Part shown: positions 1 to 11,509 of the stretch, one piece after another | Layout: each line of letters opens with the position of its first letter | Numbering within the stretch: the stretch's first letter is position 1 | Assembly: GCF_029407905.1 (NCBI RefSeq) | Contig: NC_073627.1 | Span: forward strand, 157,361,697 to 157,425,696 | Direction: 5' to 3' | DNA from: Bubalus kerabau | Taxonomy: Eukaryota > Chordata > Mammalia > Artiodactyla > Bovidae | DNA length: 64,000 bases | The notes under the pieces: generated by a model | Seen by the model: the letters and a program-made list of their open reading frames with translations, nothing else | Databases searched by the model: none | Told to the model about the DNA's origin: nothing | Program-made: the position numbers and the translations under genes

Positions 1-43
1 GCACAGAGTCGGACACAACTGAAGTGACTTAGCAGCAGCAGCA

Positions 44-545
44 CAGTATTCCATTATATATGTGTACCACATCTTTTTTTAAAAAAATATTTATTTATTT
101 GGCTACACCAGGTCTTAGTTGCACATGAGAACTCTTAGTTGTGGCATGTGGGACCCAGTTCCCTGACCAAGGATCAAATCTGGGCCCCTGCATTAGGTGC
201 ACAGAGTCTTGGCCACTAGATCACCAGGGAAGTCCCCACATCTTTATTTATTCCTCTATTGATGGACATTTAAGTTGTTTCCATGTCTTAGCCATTGTAA
301 ATAGTGCTGCTATGAACATAGAGGTGCAAGTTTTCTTTGGATATATGCCCAGGAGTGATACTGCAGGAAACCATGGCAATTCTATTTTTAGTTTTGCTTT
401 TTTTTTTTTTTTTAAATTTAGAATGACTTTCACTTTTGAGAGGTATCATTCATTGTTATCTGACTTTATTAATTTCCCTGCCACTATATATGCTCTTACT
501 TTTTCCTCCATGTCATTTGCATTTTGAGTTTTGTCCATGGTAACT
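44..545 (-). mobile_element. L1 ORF2 3' fragment split by a SINE
   Basis: The minus-strand translation shows the L1 ORF2 C-terminal motif MFIAALFTMAKTWKQ. Its 5'-side part at 44-66 continues at 236 after a SINE. Bases 1-43 before it are the tail of a BovA/BovB-type element. Confidence 0.8.
77..235 (-). mobile_element. CHR-type tRNA SINE inserted into L1
   Basis: The reversed cetartiodactyl SINE ends in ccaccagggaagtccc and has a T-rich start. The 10-bp target duplication CCACATCTTT lies at 67-76 and 236-245. Confidence 0.85.
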
Positions 546-831
546 ATCCTGTATTAATGGCAGAGCAGTCTCTTTTCTGTGTTTATTTTTATGCTTGGAA
601 CCATTATCTAAGCCTGAGAGGCATTCATATGCTGCCTGGTAATTAAGAAAACTAGGCTCTAAGAGAAGAAATGTCGCCCAGGCCCTATATCTAGGGAGTG
701 TGGAGCCAGAACTGAACTCAGTCTTACTTCAGGCTCTTCCCTTATTCCTCAGGCTTTCTCTGATCAGCTGCTTAGCAAGCACCCAAGAGCCTGGGGAAAG
801 GAAGGGAGATAGGGAGTTCTCATCTGAGAAG

Positions 832-1103
832 CGGAGAAGGCAATGGCACCCCACTCCAGTACTCTTGCCTAGAAAATCCCATGGATGGAGGAGCCTGGTA
901 GGCTGCAGTCCACGGGGTCGCTAGAGTCGGACACGACTGAGCGACTTCACTTTCACTTTTCACTTCATACATTGGAGAAGGAAATGGCAACCCACTCCAG
1001 TGTTCTTGCCTGGAGAATCCCAGGGATGGCAGAGGCTGGTGGGCTGCCATCTATGGGGTCTCACAGAGTTGGACACGACTGAAGCGACTTAGCAACAGAG
1101 CAG
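832..1103 (+). mobile_element. BOV-A2 SINE (dimer)
   Basis: Two BovA units of the ggagaaggcaatggcaccc type. An 11-bp duplication catctgagaag lies at 821-831 and 1104-1114. Confidence 0.9.
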
Positions 1104-1189
1104 CATCTGAGAAGACCAGGAGCATAGTTATATATCCCTGGTTATATATCCTAAATCATTTCCTTCCAAATACTGATTTCCTAAAGATC

Positions 1190-1435
1190 TTGGTGAAGCT
1201 CCAATACTTTGGCCACCTGATGTGAAGAGCTGACTGATTAGAAAAGACCCTGATGCTAGGAAAGACTGAAAGCAAAAAGAGAAGGAGGCAGCAGAGGATG
1301 AGATGGTTAAATAACATCACTGACTCAATGGACATGAATTTGAGCAAACTCCAGGAGATAGTGGAGGATAAAGGAATCTGGCATGCTACAGTTCATGGGG
1401 TCTCAAAGAGTCAGACATGACTTAGTGACTGAACA
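1190..1435 (+). mobile_element. BovB LINE 3' end
   Basis: Contains the BovB hallmark aagctccaatactttggccac and the end gacatgacttagtgactgaacaacaa. Confidence 0.85.
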
Positions 1436-1559
1436 ACAAAGACTTTGTCCATGTTTTTCATTTGTTGTTGTTGTTTAGTTGTTTTGTTTTGCTTTTGTTT
1501 TGGCCATGCTGTGTGACTTGCTGGATTTTAGAACCCTAACTAGAAATTGAACCCAGGCC

Positions 1560-2430
1560 TGGGAAGTTAAAGCACTGAATCCTAAAAAAATGGACCCCCA
1601 AGGAATTCCCAAGAACTTGCCCTTGTTGAGGACAAATTTCCTGCAAAGAATGTAAGAAAACTAGAGACAAAAAGCAAGAGACAGCATCTTTTACTTCTTT
1701 TCCACCTACAAGAAACTTGGAAACGCTGAAGTCTAATTTCAGAGAAAGACCATCACTCACCAATCATCTTAGCATATGCAGATTCCATGGCCAGCTTTGC
1801 CATGGCATATATGAGTAAATAGTTCGTGAATCAGTGTCTTCTCTTTTTACTACAACTTGATAAATATAAGGGCTAACTAATGTTTATTAATCCATTCCAA
1901 TGTGGATTTCACACATTGTAAGGCACTATAGGGGCAGAAAGACAGGGGACCAGAGAGAAGCCTTATAAAAGTCAGTGTTCAGCCAAGCCTTCTGCTCCAT
2001 TTGAACAGAAGACAGCCATCCAGTCTCCTACCATGCAGCTCTGCTTCTGTCTCTTTGAGCCCCAGACCTGGGAAACTCAGCATATCCCCCCATGAAGACA
2101 CACAGGAGCAGTTTCCTGACACCCTCTGTGGGCACAGGGCAGCCTGCTGCTTTGCCCTCCTGCAAGATCTGGTGGTACTCTCATTCCCTCTTCACCTGGT
2201 ACTGCCATTTGGGAAGGAAAATGGGGGTGAAGAATGGCGTTTGAAGCTAGAAAGATGTCTACTGATGAAACCTGAGTAGTCTGGAGTCAAAACCCAAGGT
2301 GCTGACAATGTAGATCAGGCTATGAGGCCTTCCTGGCAGTTTGTGTGTTGGTACTTTAACGTCACAGAATGGCAAGGAAGCAAGGAAGGTGAAATTGGAC
2401 ATTTCTGTGGTCAAACAGCCTGTGCTCAAC
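1560..2430. other. Interval with no recognised gene
   Basis: Unique-looking intergenic DNA; a short reversed SINE remnant may lie just before it (about 1470-1560). Short open frames here have no recognisable domain. Confidence 0.5.
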
Positions 2431-2435
2431 CCCTG

Positions 2436-2700
2436 ATGCTGCTGCTGCTGCTGCTAGGTCACTTCAGTTGTGTCCGACTCTGTGCAACCCCATAGACGGC
2501 AGCCCACCAGGCTCCCCCATCCCTGGGATTCTCCAGGCAAGAACACTGGAGTGGGTTGCCATTTCCTTCTCCAATGCATGAAAGTGAAAAGTGAAAGTGA
2601 AGTCTCTCAGTCCTGTCCGACTCCTAGAGACCCCATGGACTGTAGCCCACCAGGCTCCTCCATCCATGGGATTTTCCAGGCAAGAGTACTGGAGTGGGTG
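2436..2700 (-). mobile_element. BOV-A2 SINE with (GCT)n tail
   Basis: Reversed dimeric BovA; the tail forms a gctgctgctgctgctgctgct microsatellite at 2436-2457. Confidence 0.9.
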
Positions 2701-3272
2701 TGCTCAACTCCTAGTTTTCCTTAAAATCAGACTGTGCAGAGCAATTTAAGGCTGCTGGAGTTCATCTCTGGTGTACACCAGATCCTTATTTATAAACTGG
2801 GTAAAGCTAAGTTTTGCTACTCTGTAACCTTGAAGGTAGTCTGCCACATGAACAAGAAGCATCTTTATATAATTTCTCCAACCTTGAGGGTTCAGTCCCC
2901 CTGGCTAAGATTTCCTCCACACAGGTGTGCTTCTCACCCTCTCCCTCTTGGCATAGATGGGTAGGTACCAGAGGGACCCAGGCTACACTGTGAACTGAAA
3001 AGAAGAGATTCATTTGCATTCACCTTCCAATATCTCTCTACTCAAACCCATTCATTCTACATTGGGGTTTGCATTTGGCCATACAGAGTGAGTTGGGAGG
3101 AGGACTTGCTTTCAGGAAACTGTTTGCCCAGGAGCAGGGATCTGTTCAAAGTCCAGAGGGAAGACACACCTGGCTGGACAAGGGAAGTGGGCAGCGTGCA
3201 CACAGAGAAGAGGGAGGATCCATTCCAGGCCACAGAAATAGCCACAGTGAATCCCATTCTTTGAGTATTGAG

Positions 3273-3278
3273 TTTATT
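3273..3278 (-). terminator. Candidate polyadenylation signal of the homeobox gene
   Basis: AATAAA on the minus strand, about 440 bases past the stop at 3715. It is the first canonical hexamer I see downstream, which implies a 3' UTR of roughly 0.45 kb. The interval 3279-3714 holds no repeat I recognise, consistent with UTR. Confidence 0.4.
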
Positions 3279-3714
3279 TCTACAAATCAGCCCTCACCCT
3301 ACCCCGCAATCCCTTCTAAGGTTTACAGAACATTTAAGTGCTTCATATTGATCAAGTGAATCATATTGATAAAAAGGCAGGACAGATAGACTTCCAAAGA
3401 TCCCTTTTCCTCCCACCTAAGGAAACCCCTTAGGTCCTCTGCCTGCCCATATCCCCTGCACTTTATGCCCTTCCATCTTGACAACTGCATTTCATTAGAA
3501 ATATGTCTATATCTCTCCAGCATAAATACACAAATCTTCAAATCCTTTTTCAATTTTGCATACTATTAAAAAGTATAGATGAGCCCTAGCTGATTTCATC
3601 TGTGACCTGACTCACACTTGCTTAGGTTATGTCCACTGTTTTGTTGTAGCAGGAGTTTAAGTGCTGCTCCCAGAGAGGGCTGGGGTGCCTAGGGCCTCCC
3701 ACCAAGGTCCTTTC

Positions 3715-6700
3715 TCAGAGGTAGGGATGGAACAGGTTCCTATCATGGGCAGGTGCCTTCTTTGGAAAGGGCTGAGAAGAAGCAGGATGGGAACACAGCT
3801 CCTGGGGCAGAGGGGGTTGAGGAGGTGAAGAGGCTGGAATAGGTGGAAGTGACCAACAGGACCTCGGTGGCACAGCGGCCTCCAGGCTCTGGGATGGTGG
3901 CTGCTCGAATTCCATCTCTGGCTTCAGAGCAGGCGAAGGCTGCCAGCTCCACCATGGCTGCTGTTCACCAGAGGGGGCACACTGCCCGTATCCCTGCGGG
4001 GCCTCATCCCCTTGAGCCAGGAGCTGTTCGGGGCCCCCCAAATAAGTCTCTGCACAGCCAGCTTCCAGTTGTGGAGAGGACTGTTGGGAAGCATTGAGAA
4101 CTTTGGGGTTGAAGCCTGAGGAGAAATAGTGGAGGCTGAAGCTCGAGGAGAAAGAGTAGCGCAGGTCTCCGGAAGGCTCATCAGCTGCAGTTGGCAGGTT
4201 ATGCGAGGCCATATTCATGCTTGGGTTACCAACATACCCACCAAAACCAGCTTGATCAGAAGCATTCCCTGGCTTCAAGGAAAATAAACTGGCATTCTTC
4301 TGGGCCGCCAGAAGACACTGCTGGCAAGGGCAGTTGGGGGCACAGAGTCCACCCTGACTGGGTCTTGGAACTGGGGCGCCAACTCTTCCATGAATGGGTT
4401 CTGGAACTGGGGGGCGTGCCTTTTCCTTTGTGTTCTTGCGAGGATCTCGAGCTCTTCTGTTCTGAAACCACACCTAGAGGGGCGGGGATAGGGGGAGGGA
4501 GATGGAGAAAGGAAGAGACACTGAGTCACAGGGATGGGGAGACAAAAGACATTTTCCAATTAAGCCCAGTCCTATAATTATCACCACCAAGGAGCATGTG
4601 ACTTAAGGTAGAATTCAGAATAAAAGTAAAATTTGTGGTAAGCTGATTCACGGAAAAGGCAATGGCACCCCACTCCAGTACTCTTGCCTGGAAAATCCCA
4701 TGGACAGAGGAGCCTGGTAGGCTGCAGTCCATGGGGTCTCTAGGAGTCGGACACGACTGAGCGACTTGACTTTCACTTTCATGCATCGGAGAAGGAAATG
4801 GCAACCCACTCCAGTGTTCTTGCCAGGAGAATCCCAGGGTTTGGGGAAGCCTGGTGGGCTGCCGTCTATGGGGTTGCACAGAGTCGGACACAACTGAAGC
4901 GACTTAGCAGCAGCAGCAAGCTGATTCAAACCATTCAAGGTGTGGCCCAACCTTAACCATCCGGGCAAAGCTCCCCAAGGCATCATGTGCGCATGCGTCC
5001 CACAACCCAGGACGCTGTGTGGAGGCCGCCATAGCGACACACCCTTTCTCTCCCATTTTACTTTCCAATCCTTGTCTGCACTTTCACTGTGCTTTCACTT
5101 TCACTCCTGGCTCTTCTCTTCTCTGCCAACTGCAACTCACCCCTTCTTATCAAGATTATCTTTGAAAGAAGCATCCTCCCATGGCGGGGGAGGCCGGGGG
5201 GTCAGGGCGGATGGGACTGGACAGATGCTGGTCAAAGGGTACCAACTCTCAGGTCATAAGATTAACAAGTTCTGGAGATCTAATTACAGCATGGTGATTA
5301 CAGCTAATAAAATTGTAAAGAATACTTGAAAGTTGCTAAGAAAGTAGACAGATGTTTAATGCTCTTGACATAAAAAAGAAATGTTAACTATGTGACAGAA
5401 TGAGGTGTTAGGTAAGCTGTACAGTGGTAATCATTTTTTAGTTTATAAGACAGAACCCCTCTGAGTAAAACCCCTTTTCGCCCCAAGCCCCCTAGTTCAG
5501 TGTCAGTTCCTCTGTGGGTCCTTTCAGGACCTCACCTTGGACAGGTGAGGCCTGGGAGCAAGACACTTGTTAGTCCCACCTCCTCTCCTTTGCCCGACAA
5601 CAGGCAGTCCTCTTCTCTTCCCATTCCCAGGCAGGCCTCCTCTCTGCCTCCTCTAGATTTGAGATGCGGTTCTACTTCCCCCAGGGCTACTCCTCCTGGA
5701 GGTTCCTCTTCACCCCTCACCCTGGTCCAGTTCTGCCAGGCCTCCCCTTTGCCCTCCAGGACCACAACAGTGGCCTCTTTATAGGCCTAGCCACTGGGCA
5801 AGCCCTGAAGATGGAACAGAACAATAAAGGAACTTTACAGACAATTCCCATGCATTTTCTTTTCCCTTAGGGAAAACAACTCCCCCAGGGAAACTGCAGG
5901 ATAAAGGCCCAAACTTAGAGCAGAGGGGTGAGGGAGGAGGGACATTCCCAAAATTCCAACCCTGCACTCTCCTATACACACCCTGGCCCCAAGGCAAGCC
6001 CACCTCCAAGTAGGCACAGGATGCTGGCTTCTTCCCCCACACCCTGGCCTTTGCAAATGCTAAGCTGATCTCTAACCAGGAAACTTTCCCAGTCTCTCTG
6101 GCCCCTAATTGGGTTTCCCAGGTGGCTCAGATGGTAAAGAATCTGCCTGCAATGTAAGAGACCTGGGCTCAATCCCTGGAAAGGACAGACCCCTGGAGAA
6201 GGGAATGGCAATCCACTCCATTATTGTCCCTTTGGGAAATCCCATGGACAAAAGAGTCTGGCAGGCACTGGGTGGCAAAGAGCTGGACACGACTAATCGA
6301 CTTTCACTCTCTGGCCCTAATAGGGTGTCTACCAGGTGCCCCCAGAGGGATGTCCCATAGCTGAGCTTTTGAACTTCAAGGTTTCCCATCTGGCTCCAGA
6401 TGCTACCTGAAGTATAAACGGAACCCCAGAACCTTTTACTAAACTTCTGAACCCAGTGCTTCTGCCCATAAGTGGTCGTGAAGTGTACCTGCCTGCCTGC
6501 TAAGTCGCTTCAGTAATGTACAACTCTGTGTGACCCTATGGACCGTAGCCCGCCAGGCTCCTCTGTCCATAGGATTCTCCAGGCAAAAATACTGAAGTGG
6601 TTTGCCATTCCCTCCTCCAGGGGATCTTCCCAACCCAGGGATCGAACCCAAGTCTCTTAGTCTCTTAACGTCTCCTGCATTGGTGCTTGGGCTTCCCAGA

Positions 6701-8937
6701 TAGCACTAGCGGTAAAGAATCTGCCTGCCAGTGCAGGAGACGTTAATCTAGGACTGAAAACCACTGGTCAAGAACAGAGATTTCAATCCTAGCTACACAT
6801 CAGAATCACCTGGGAGGCTTTCTAAACAGCCTGTGTATATTCCAGCTCCGCCCTCAGAGACCTGAATTTCATTAAGAGCAGCAGCAGCAGTTTTCAGACT
6901 TGACCTCACACTTCAATCACCTAGAGGGCAGAGGAGGGGGTGTTATTTGAATTCCCAGGCTGGACCCAGACTCATCCCAGTAGACTTCCTGGAGGAGCAA
7001 TCAGAGAGGCTACAGTGTGCCCCCAAGGCTGTGACCCAGAGATCCAAAAGATCCAAGATCCCTGGGACCTCCAGCCCCCTTTGGGGGGTCCCTGTGAAAT
7101 CAAAACCATTTTCTTTACAACACCCAGATGTAATTTGCCTCTGCTCTTTTCCTCTCTTCCTATATTCTCTGTGATTCCCAGAGCCCCAGAGAGCTGGTAC
7201 AGCAAAGGGAATGCAAAGAACTGAGAAACCAGCTTCTGAGTCTTGTTCAGCCATTCCTCTGAGACAGTGTTCAGGCTTTGAGACTACGGTTGCTTTTCTT
7301 AAAAAATACTTAAAAGTTAACAAGTAACGTAACCAGTTTATTGTTGTTCAGTCGCTAAGACTCTGCGACGTCATGGACTGCAGCACAGGTTTATTATGGT
7401 TATTTTTACTGAATTAGTGAATATTTTGAGATTTCTCAGTTTCAATTTCTTTTCCCCCCCCTTTTTTTAATTCTCAGTTTTCAATTTCTAACATGGTAAA
7501 TATTTGACAGAACCCAGAGAAGCCAGTTTAGACTCTACCCCTTGCCAGAGTAGTAACCTAAATTACTAACCTCTAACCTTTATTTTCCTATAAATGGGGA
7601 TAATGTCTACCTCACAGCAATATTAAGAGGATTTACTCAAAGCAGGGCTTTTTAAACCAGTATTAAAAACAGGCAGTTAATACATGGGCTGGTCCCTCAC
7701 CCAGCCCCACCCTCCTGTCAAGGATTTACATATTTACCTGGATTCTTGGCTCAGGAACCTTGATTCGCTCGGCCAGAGCCATTCTGACATTAATATCGGG
7801 GTACGCGTCACTTTTGAAAGCCTCAGAAAGAATCTTGTACTGATTTTTGTCGTACTTGGTTCTCCTACGCCTCTGGCCTCCTTGAGACTCTGGAGCAGGT
7901 CCTGAAAGAGACTCTAGAACAGATCCAGAACAAGAAACAGACTTTAGCCTCAGGCCTCACATTTCGGTTCACTTGTAACTCCGGGATCTGTGTGTGAGAG
8001 CTGAGACTTGCTCAGTCTGCAACCTCCCAAAGAGAAGGAATTTTGTTTCTGGGCAGGAAGCTTAGGCCCCCTTGCAGAGCTCTCGCAAGCCCACTCCTGG
8101 GATTCTGCTCCTGGCCTGGCACCCTCAGAGGAATCCCATGAAATACCGACTCTCCCTCAGCTCCCAACTTTCCCTCAGCTCCCAACTCAGGGATTCTACC
8201 TGCACATCTTGCCGATACCGAAAACGTCGGTGCACCCCAAACAATTCTTGGGGCATCTGCCATATAAATTATAATGACAACGCAATGCACAGGTCCAGAC
8301 ACTGGCCTGGGAATGCCCAGATGTGTCTGTCAAGACCCCCACTAATATGTACCCACCACCTATGAGAGGACTCAAAATATGCAGCTATTAGGAGATGTCA
8401 AAAATTAAAACGAGGAAATCTCATCTGAGAAAAACCAAATATCGTGGAATTACACACATTAATATTTGCATTTCTGCTTGTAACTAGGGCAAGCTCCTCA
8501 GTCCTCAATTTTAGCTTTGGGCTCCCAAGTCCATTAGAACTGGGCTCACCACTGACTCAGTTCTAAACCGAATTCACTCTCTGATGAAAAATGGGCAAAA
8601 TGTCAGGCCCTGGAGAAGTTAGGCTCCCTTCCCCCTTTAAGCCCTCCTCAAAGCAATCTAGAACCGCTGCATCCTGCAAAGTGAACTTTCCACATTTCTG
8701 AATTTAAGGGAAAAAAAAACGTACCATGATGGGTGCCTACTACCATCTTAAGCTCCTTCTCTAAGGAGGCTTTTTCAGGGCCTGATCTAGTTAGCCTTTC
8801 CAAGTCTCAGCACTAAATGGCACAGTGAACAGAAAACTTCAAATCACTCCAGGTGAGCCCTGCCGATACCCCACAGCCCAGACTCTCCGCATTCGTCACA
8901 ACAGCCCTCCTCCCAAGGACTTACCCTCCGAAGACAT
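3715..8937 (-). CDS. Single-homeodomain DUX-like (paired-like, Q50) transcription factor, complete, 3 exons
   Basis: Three coding exons on the minus strand: 8937-8925 (MSSEG start, 13 nt), 7901-7738 (164 nt) and 4473-3715 (759 nt, TGA stop). Together they encode 311 aa. All introns have GT-AG ends (donors gtaagt and gtaaat; acceptors ttcag and tctag) and phases match without a stop. The homeodomain spans about residues 14-73, with helix-3 core VWFQNRRAR at 60-68 (W48, Q50, N51 and R53 of the standard numbering present). Intron 2 cuts the homeodomain between positions 46 and 47, typical of PRD-class genes. The segment VPEPRIQVWFQNRRAR closely resembles DUX4 homeodomains as remembered. The tail has a Cys cluster (PNCPCQQC), a Ser/Phe-rich stretch, PWWSW and a Pro-rich end finishing NLFHPYL. 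There is no second homeodomain. The ATG context CACCATG is good. Expected role is sequence-specific DNA binding in the nucleus. DUX affiliation is inference; another divergent PRD-like gene is the alternative. Confidence 0.85.
4651..4917 (+). mobile_element. BOV-A2 SINE in homeobox-gene intron 2
   Basis: Full dimer flanked by an 11-bp perfect duplication aagctgattca at 4640-4650 and 4918-4928. It lies 178 bases inside the intron, clear of the exon 3 acceptor. Confidence 0.92.
6109..6306 (+). mobile_element. Bov-tA SINE in homeobox-gene intron 2
   Basis: tRNA-Glu-derived head (gtggctcagatggtaaagaatc) joined to a BovB-derived tail. Confidence 0.85.
6498..6690 (-). mobile_element. Bov-tA SINE
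   Basis: Reversed BovA tail and tRNA-like head. A short plus-strand SINE head fragment follows at about 6692-6750. Confidence 0.8.
6765..6975. mobile_element. MER5A-type hAT fossil pieces
   Basis: Contains acacatcagaatcacctggg and a second piece ttcaatcacctagagggc. Both are typical of mammalian MER5A elements. Confidence 0.5.
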
Positions 8938-9030
8938 GGTGAGGATGGGCCTCCAGACGATCAAGGAACTTCAGCCAGAACTACCCAGAGTCCGGTAGAG
9001 GCTCTGGAGGGACCCACCCAGTCAAGCCCC

Positions 9031-9037
9031 TTTTAAA
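9031..9037 (-). promoter_or_regulatory. TATA-like box upstream of the homeobox gene
   Basis: On the minus strand this reads TTTAAAA, about 95 bases upstream of the ATG at 8937. That leaves room for a short 5' untranslated region starting near 9005. The surroundings are only moderately GC-rich, so a TATA-type tissue-restricted promoter is plausible. No transcript data support it here. Confidence 0.35.
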
Positions 9038-10203
9038 CACCTTCCAAGGCCCCCTCCCTTAATGCAATCTTCTCTAAAAGTAGTTCTGGGAGTGGCCAGG
9101 CGCTCTCGGAAGAGCACTAGTTCCGGTGCGTTCACCTCTCGGACTTGGCGCAGCTACTGAGTCATTGAGCACTGCGTCAGGATTTAGGAAACGTGATTGG
9201 AGATTGCTCCCACCCCGTCGCAGAATAGCGTAGACCAGACCACACAGCGTCATCAAGGTGATTGGTTTTAAGGGATATGACGGCAGATGAATTAGTTAAG
9301 GAATGAAAGGCAACCCTTCTGCACCCACAATATGCCCAGGTGCAGTGCGGCAAGCGTCGCCCAACAGCAGACGTCCCCCAGTAGCAAACATAGGGCCAGA
9401 CTGAGTCACACTTTCCTACCCCGTTACTACAGAACTTGCTACTGAAAGTTCCTTAACCATTTCCTCTGATCAACATTTAAATAAAGAAAAAAAAATTTTT
9501 TTTAATCATGAAATGAACTATGTTATTATAAAAGCAGCTGCTGTGCCTACCTAATACATAGAAGGTCATGAGTCAAGATTTAGACATTATATCAGGGCCC
9601 ACTTTTCTTGAATTCCAATGGACTGAGCAAATCTCAAGGGAATTTTAGTAGACTATAATTCCAGGAAAATACAAAGGAAATAAGTTGCAAACTGCCCCCA
9701 AGGTGCAGGTACCAGGAGAGAAAGGGGTGGGAAGCTGCATGACCTTTTGCTTATCTCATTGTGGTGATTAACAAACAGGGCGGGGCACTAGATATGATCA
9801 CATTTTGTTGTTGCTGTTGTTCAATCACTCAGTCGCATCTTACTCTTTGCAACCCCTTGGACTGCAGCACACCAGGCTTCCCTGTCCTTCACTATCTCCA
9901 GGATTTTGCTCAAACTCATGTCAGTTGAGTCCGTGATGCTATTTATAACCACCTCAACTTCTGTTGCCCCCTCTTCTCCTGCCCTCAGTCTTTCTCAGCA
10001 TTAGGGTCTTTACCACCTCTTCACATCAAGTGGAGAAAGTATTGTAGCTTCAGTTTCAGCATCAGTCTTTGCCATGAATATTCAGGGTTGATTTCCTTCA
10101 GGATTGACTGGTTTGGTCTCCTTGCAGTCCAAGAGACTTCAAGAGTGTTCTCCAGCAGTTAGAAAGCATCAACTTTTTGACACTCAGTTTTCTTTATGGT
10201 CCA

Positions 10204-10440
10204 ACTCTCACATCCATGTGGGTGGATGTATACTCAATCATGTCCAACACTTTGTGATGCTATGGACTGTAGCCTGCCAGGTTCCTCTGTCCATGGAATT
10301 TCCCAGGCAAAAATACTGGAGTGGGTTGCCATTTTCTACTCCAGGGGATCTTCCTGACCCAGAGATCAAAACTGTGTCTCTTGCATATCCTGCCTTGACA
10401 GGCAGATTCTTTACCACTGTGCCACCTGGGAAGTCCCAGT
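10204..10440 (-). mobile_element. Bov-tA SINE nested in BovB
   Basis: The target sequence cacatccat(g) recurs on both sides (about 10209-10218 and 10442-10450). Confidence 0.75.
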
Positions 10441-10796
10441 TCACATCCATACATGACAACTGGAAAAACCATAGTTTTGACTAGATGGAGCTTTGTCGGC
10501 AAAGTGATGTCTTTGCTTTTCAATGTACTGCCTATGTTTGTCATAGTTTTCCTTCCAAGGAGCAAGCCTATTTTAATTTCATGGCTACAGTCACCATCTG
10601 CAGTTATTTGGAAGCCCAAGAAAAGAAAACCTGTCACTGTTTCCACTTTTTCCCCTTCTATTTGCCATGAAGTGATGCAACCAGATGCCGTGATCTTAGT
10701 TTTTTGAATGCTGAGTTTTAAGCCAGCTTTTTCACTATCCTCTTTGACCTTCATCAACAAGTTCTTAAGTTCCTCTTCACTTTCTGCGTTATAATG

Positions 10797-11000
10797 GTAT
10801 CATAAACAGTAAAGAATCTGCCTGCCATGCAGGAGACCAGGGTTCGATTCCTGGGTTGGGAAGTTCCTCTGGAGAAGGGAATGGCAATCCACTCCAGTAT
10901 TCTTGCCTGGAGAATTCCATGGACAGAGAAGCCTTGTGGGCTACAGTCCGTGGGGTCACAAAGAGTCGGACACGACTGTGAGTGACTAACACACACATAA
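10797..11000 (+). mobile_element. Bov-tA SINE nested in BovB
   Basis: Head with gaatctgcctgccatgcagg, tail gagtcggacacgactg, then an AC-rich run. Confidence 0.8.
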
Positions 11001-11071
11001 CACACACACATATTTCTCCCAGCAGTCTTGATTCCAGCTTGTGATTCATCTAGCCCAGCATTTCCTATGAT

Positions 11072-11275
11072 GAGCTTCCCTAGGGACTCAGTTTTGAAAT
11101 TCCTCCTACCTATGCAGGAGATGTGGTTCAAACCCTAGGTTGGGAAGATCCTCTGGAGATGGGGATGGCTACCCACTCCAGTATTATTGCTCATAGAAGT
11201 CCAAGGACAGAGGAGCCTGGTGGGCTATAGTCCATGGGGTTGCAAAGAGTCAGCATGACTGAGCAACTAACACTT
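11072..11275 (+). mobile_element. Bov-tA SINE nested in BovB
   Basis: Diverged copy: gcttccctagggactcag head and gtcagcatgactgagcaac tail. Confidence 0.75.
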
Positions 11276-11509
11276 TCTCTCTGCAAATATGAAAAATAAG
11301 CAGGGTGAAAATATATAGCCTTCAAGTACTCCTTTCCCAATTTTGAACCAGTCCATTGTTCCATGTCCAGTTCTGACTGTTACTTCTTGACCTGCATAAG
11401 GTTTCTTAGGAGGCAGGTAAGGTTTCTCAGGAGGCTGGTAGTCCCATCTTTTTAAGAATTTTATACAGTTTGTTGTGATCCATACCAAAGGCTTTTGATC
11501 ACATTTTGA

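Noticed and set aside
3069..3359. 96-codon plus-strand open frame downstream of the homeobox gene
   Set aside because: Antisense to the probable 3' UTR; no recognisable domain.
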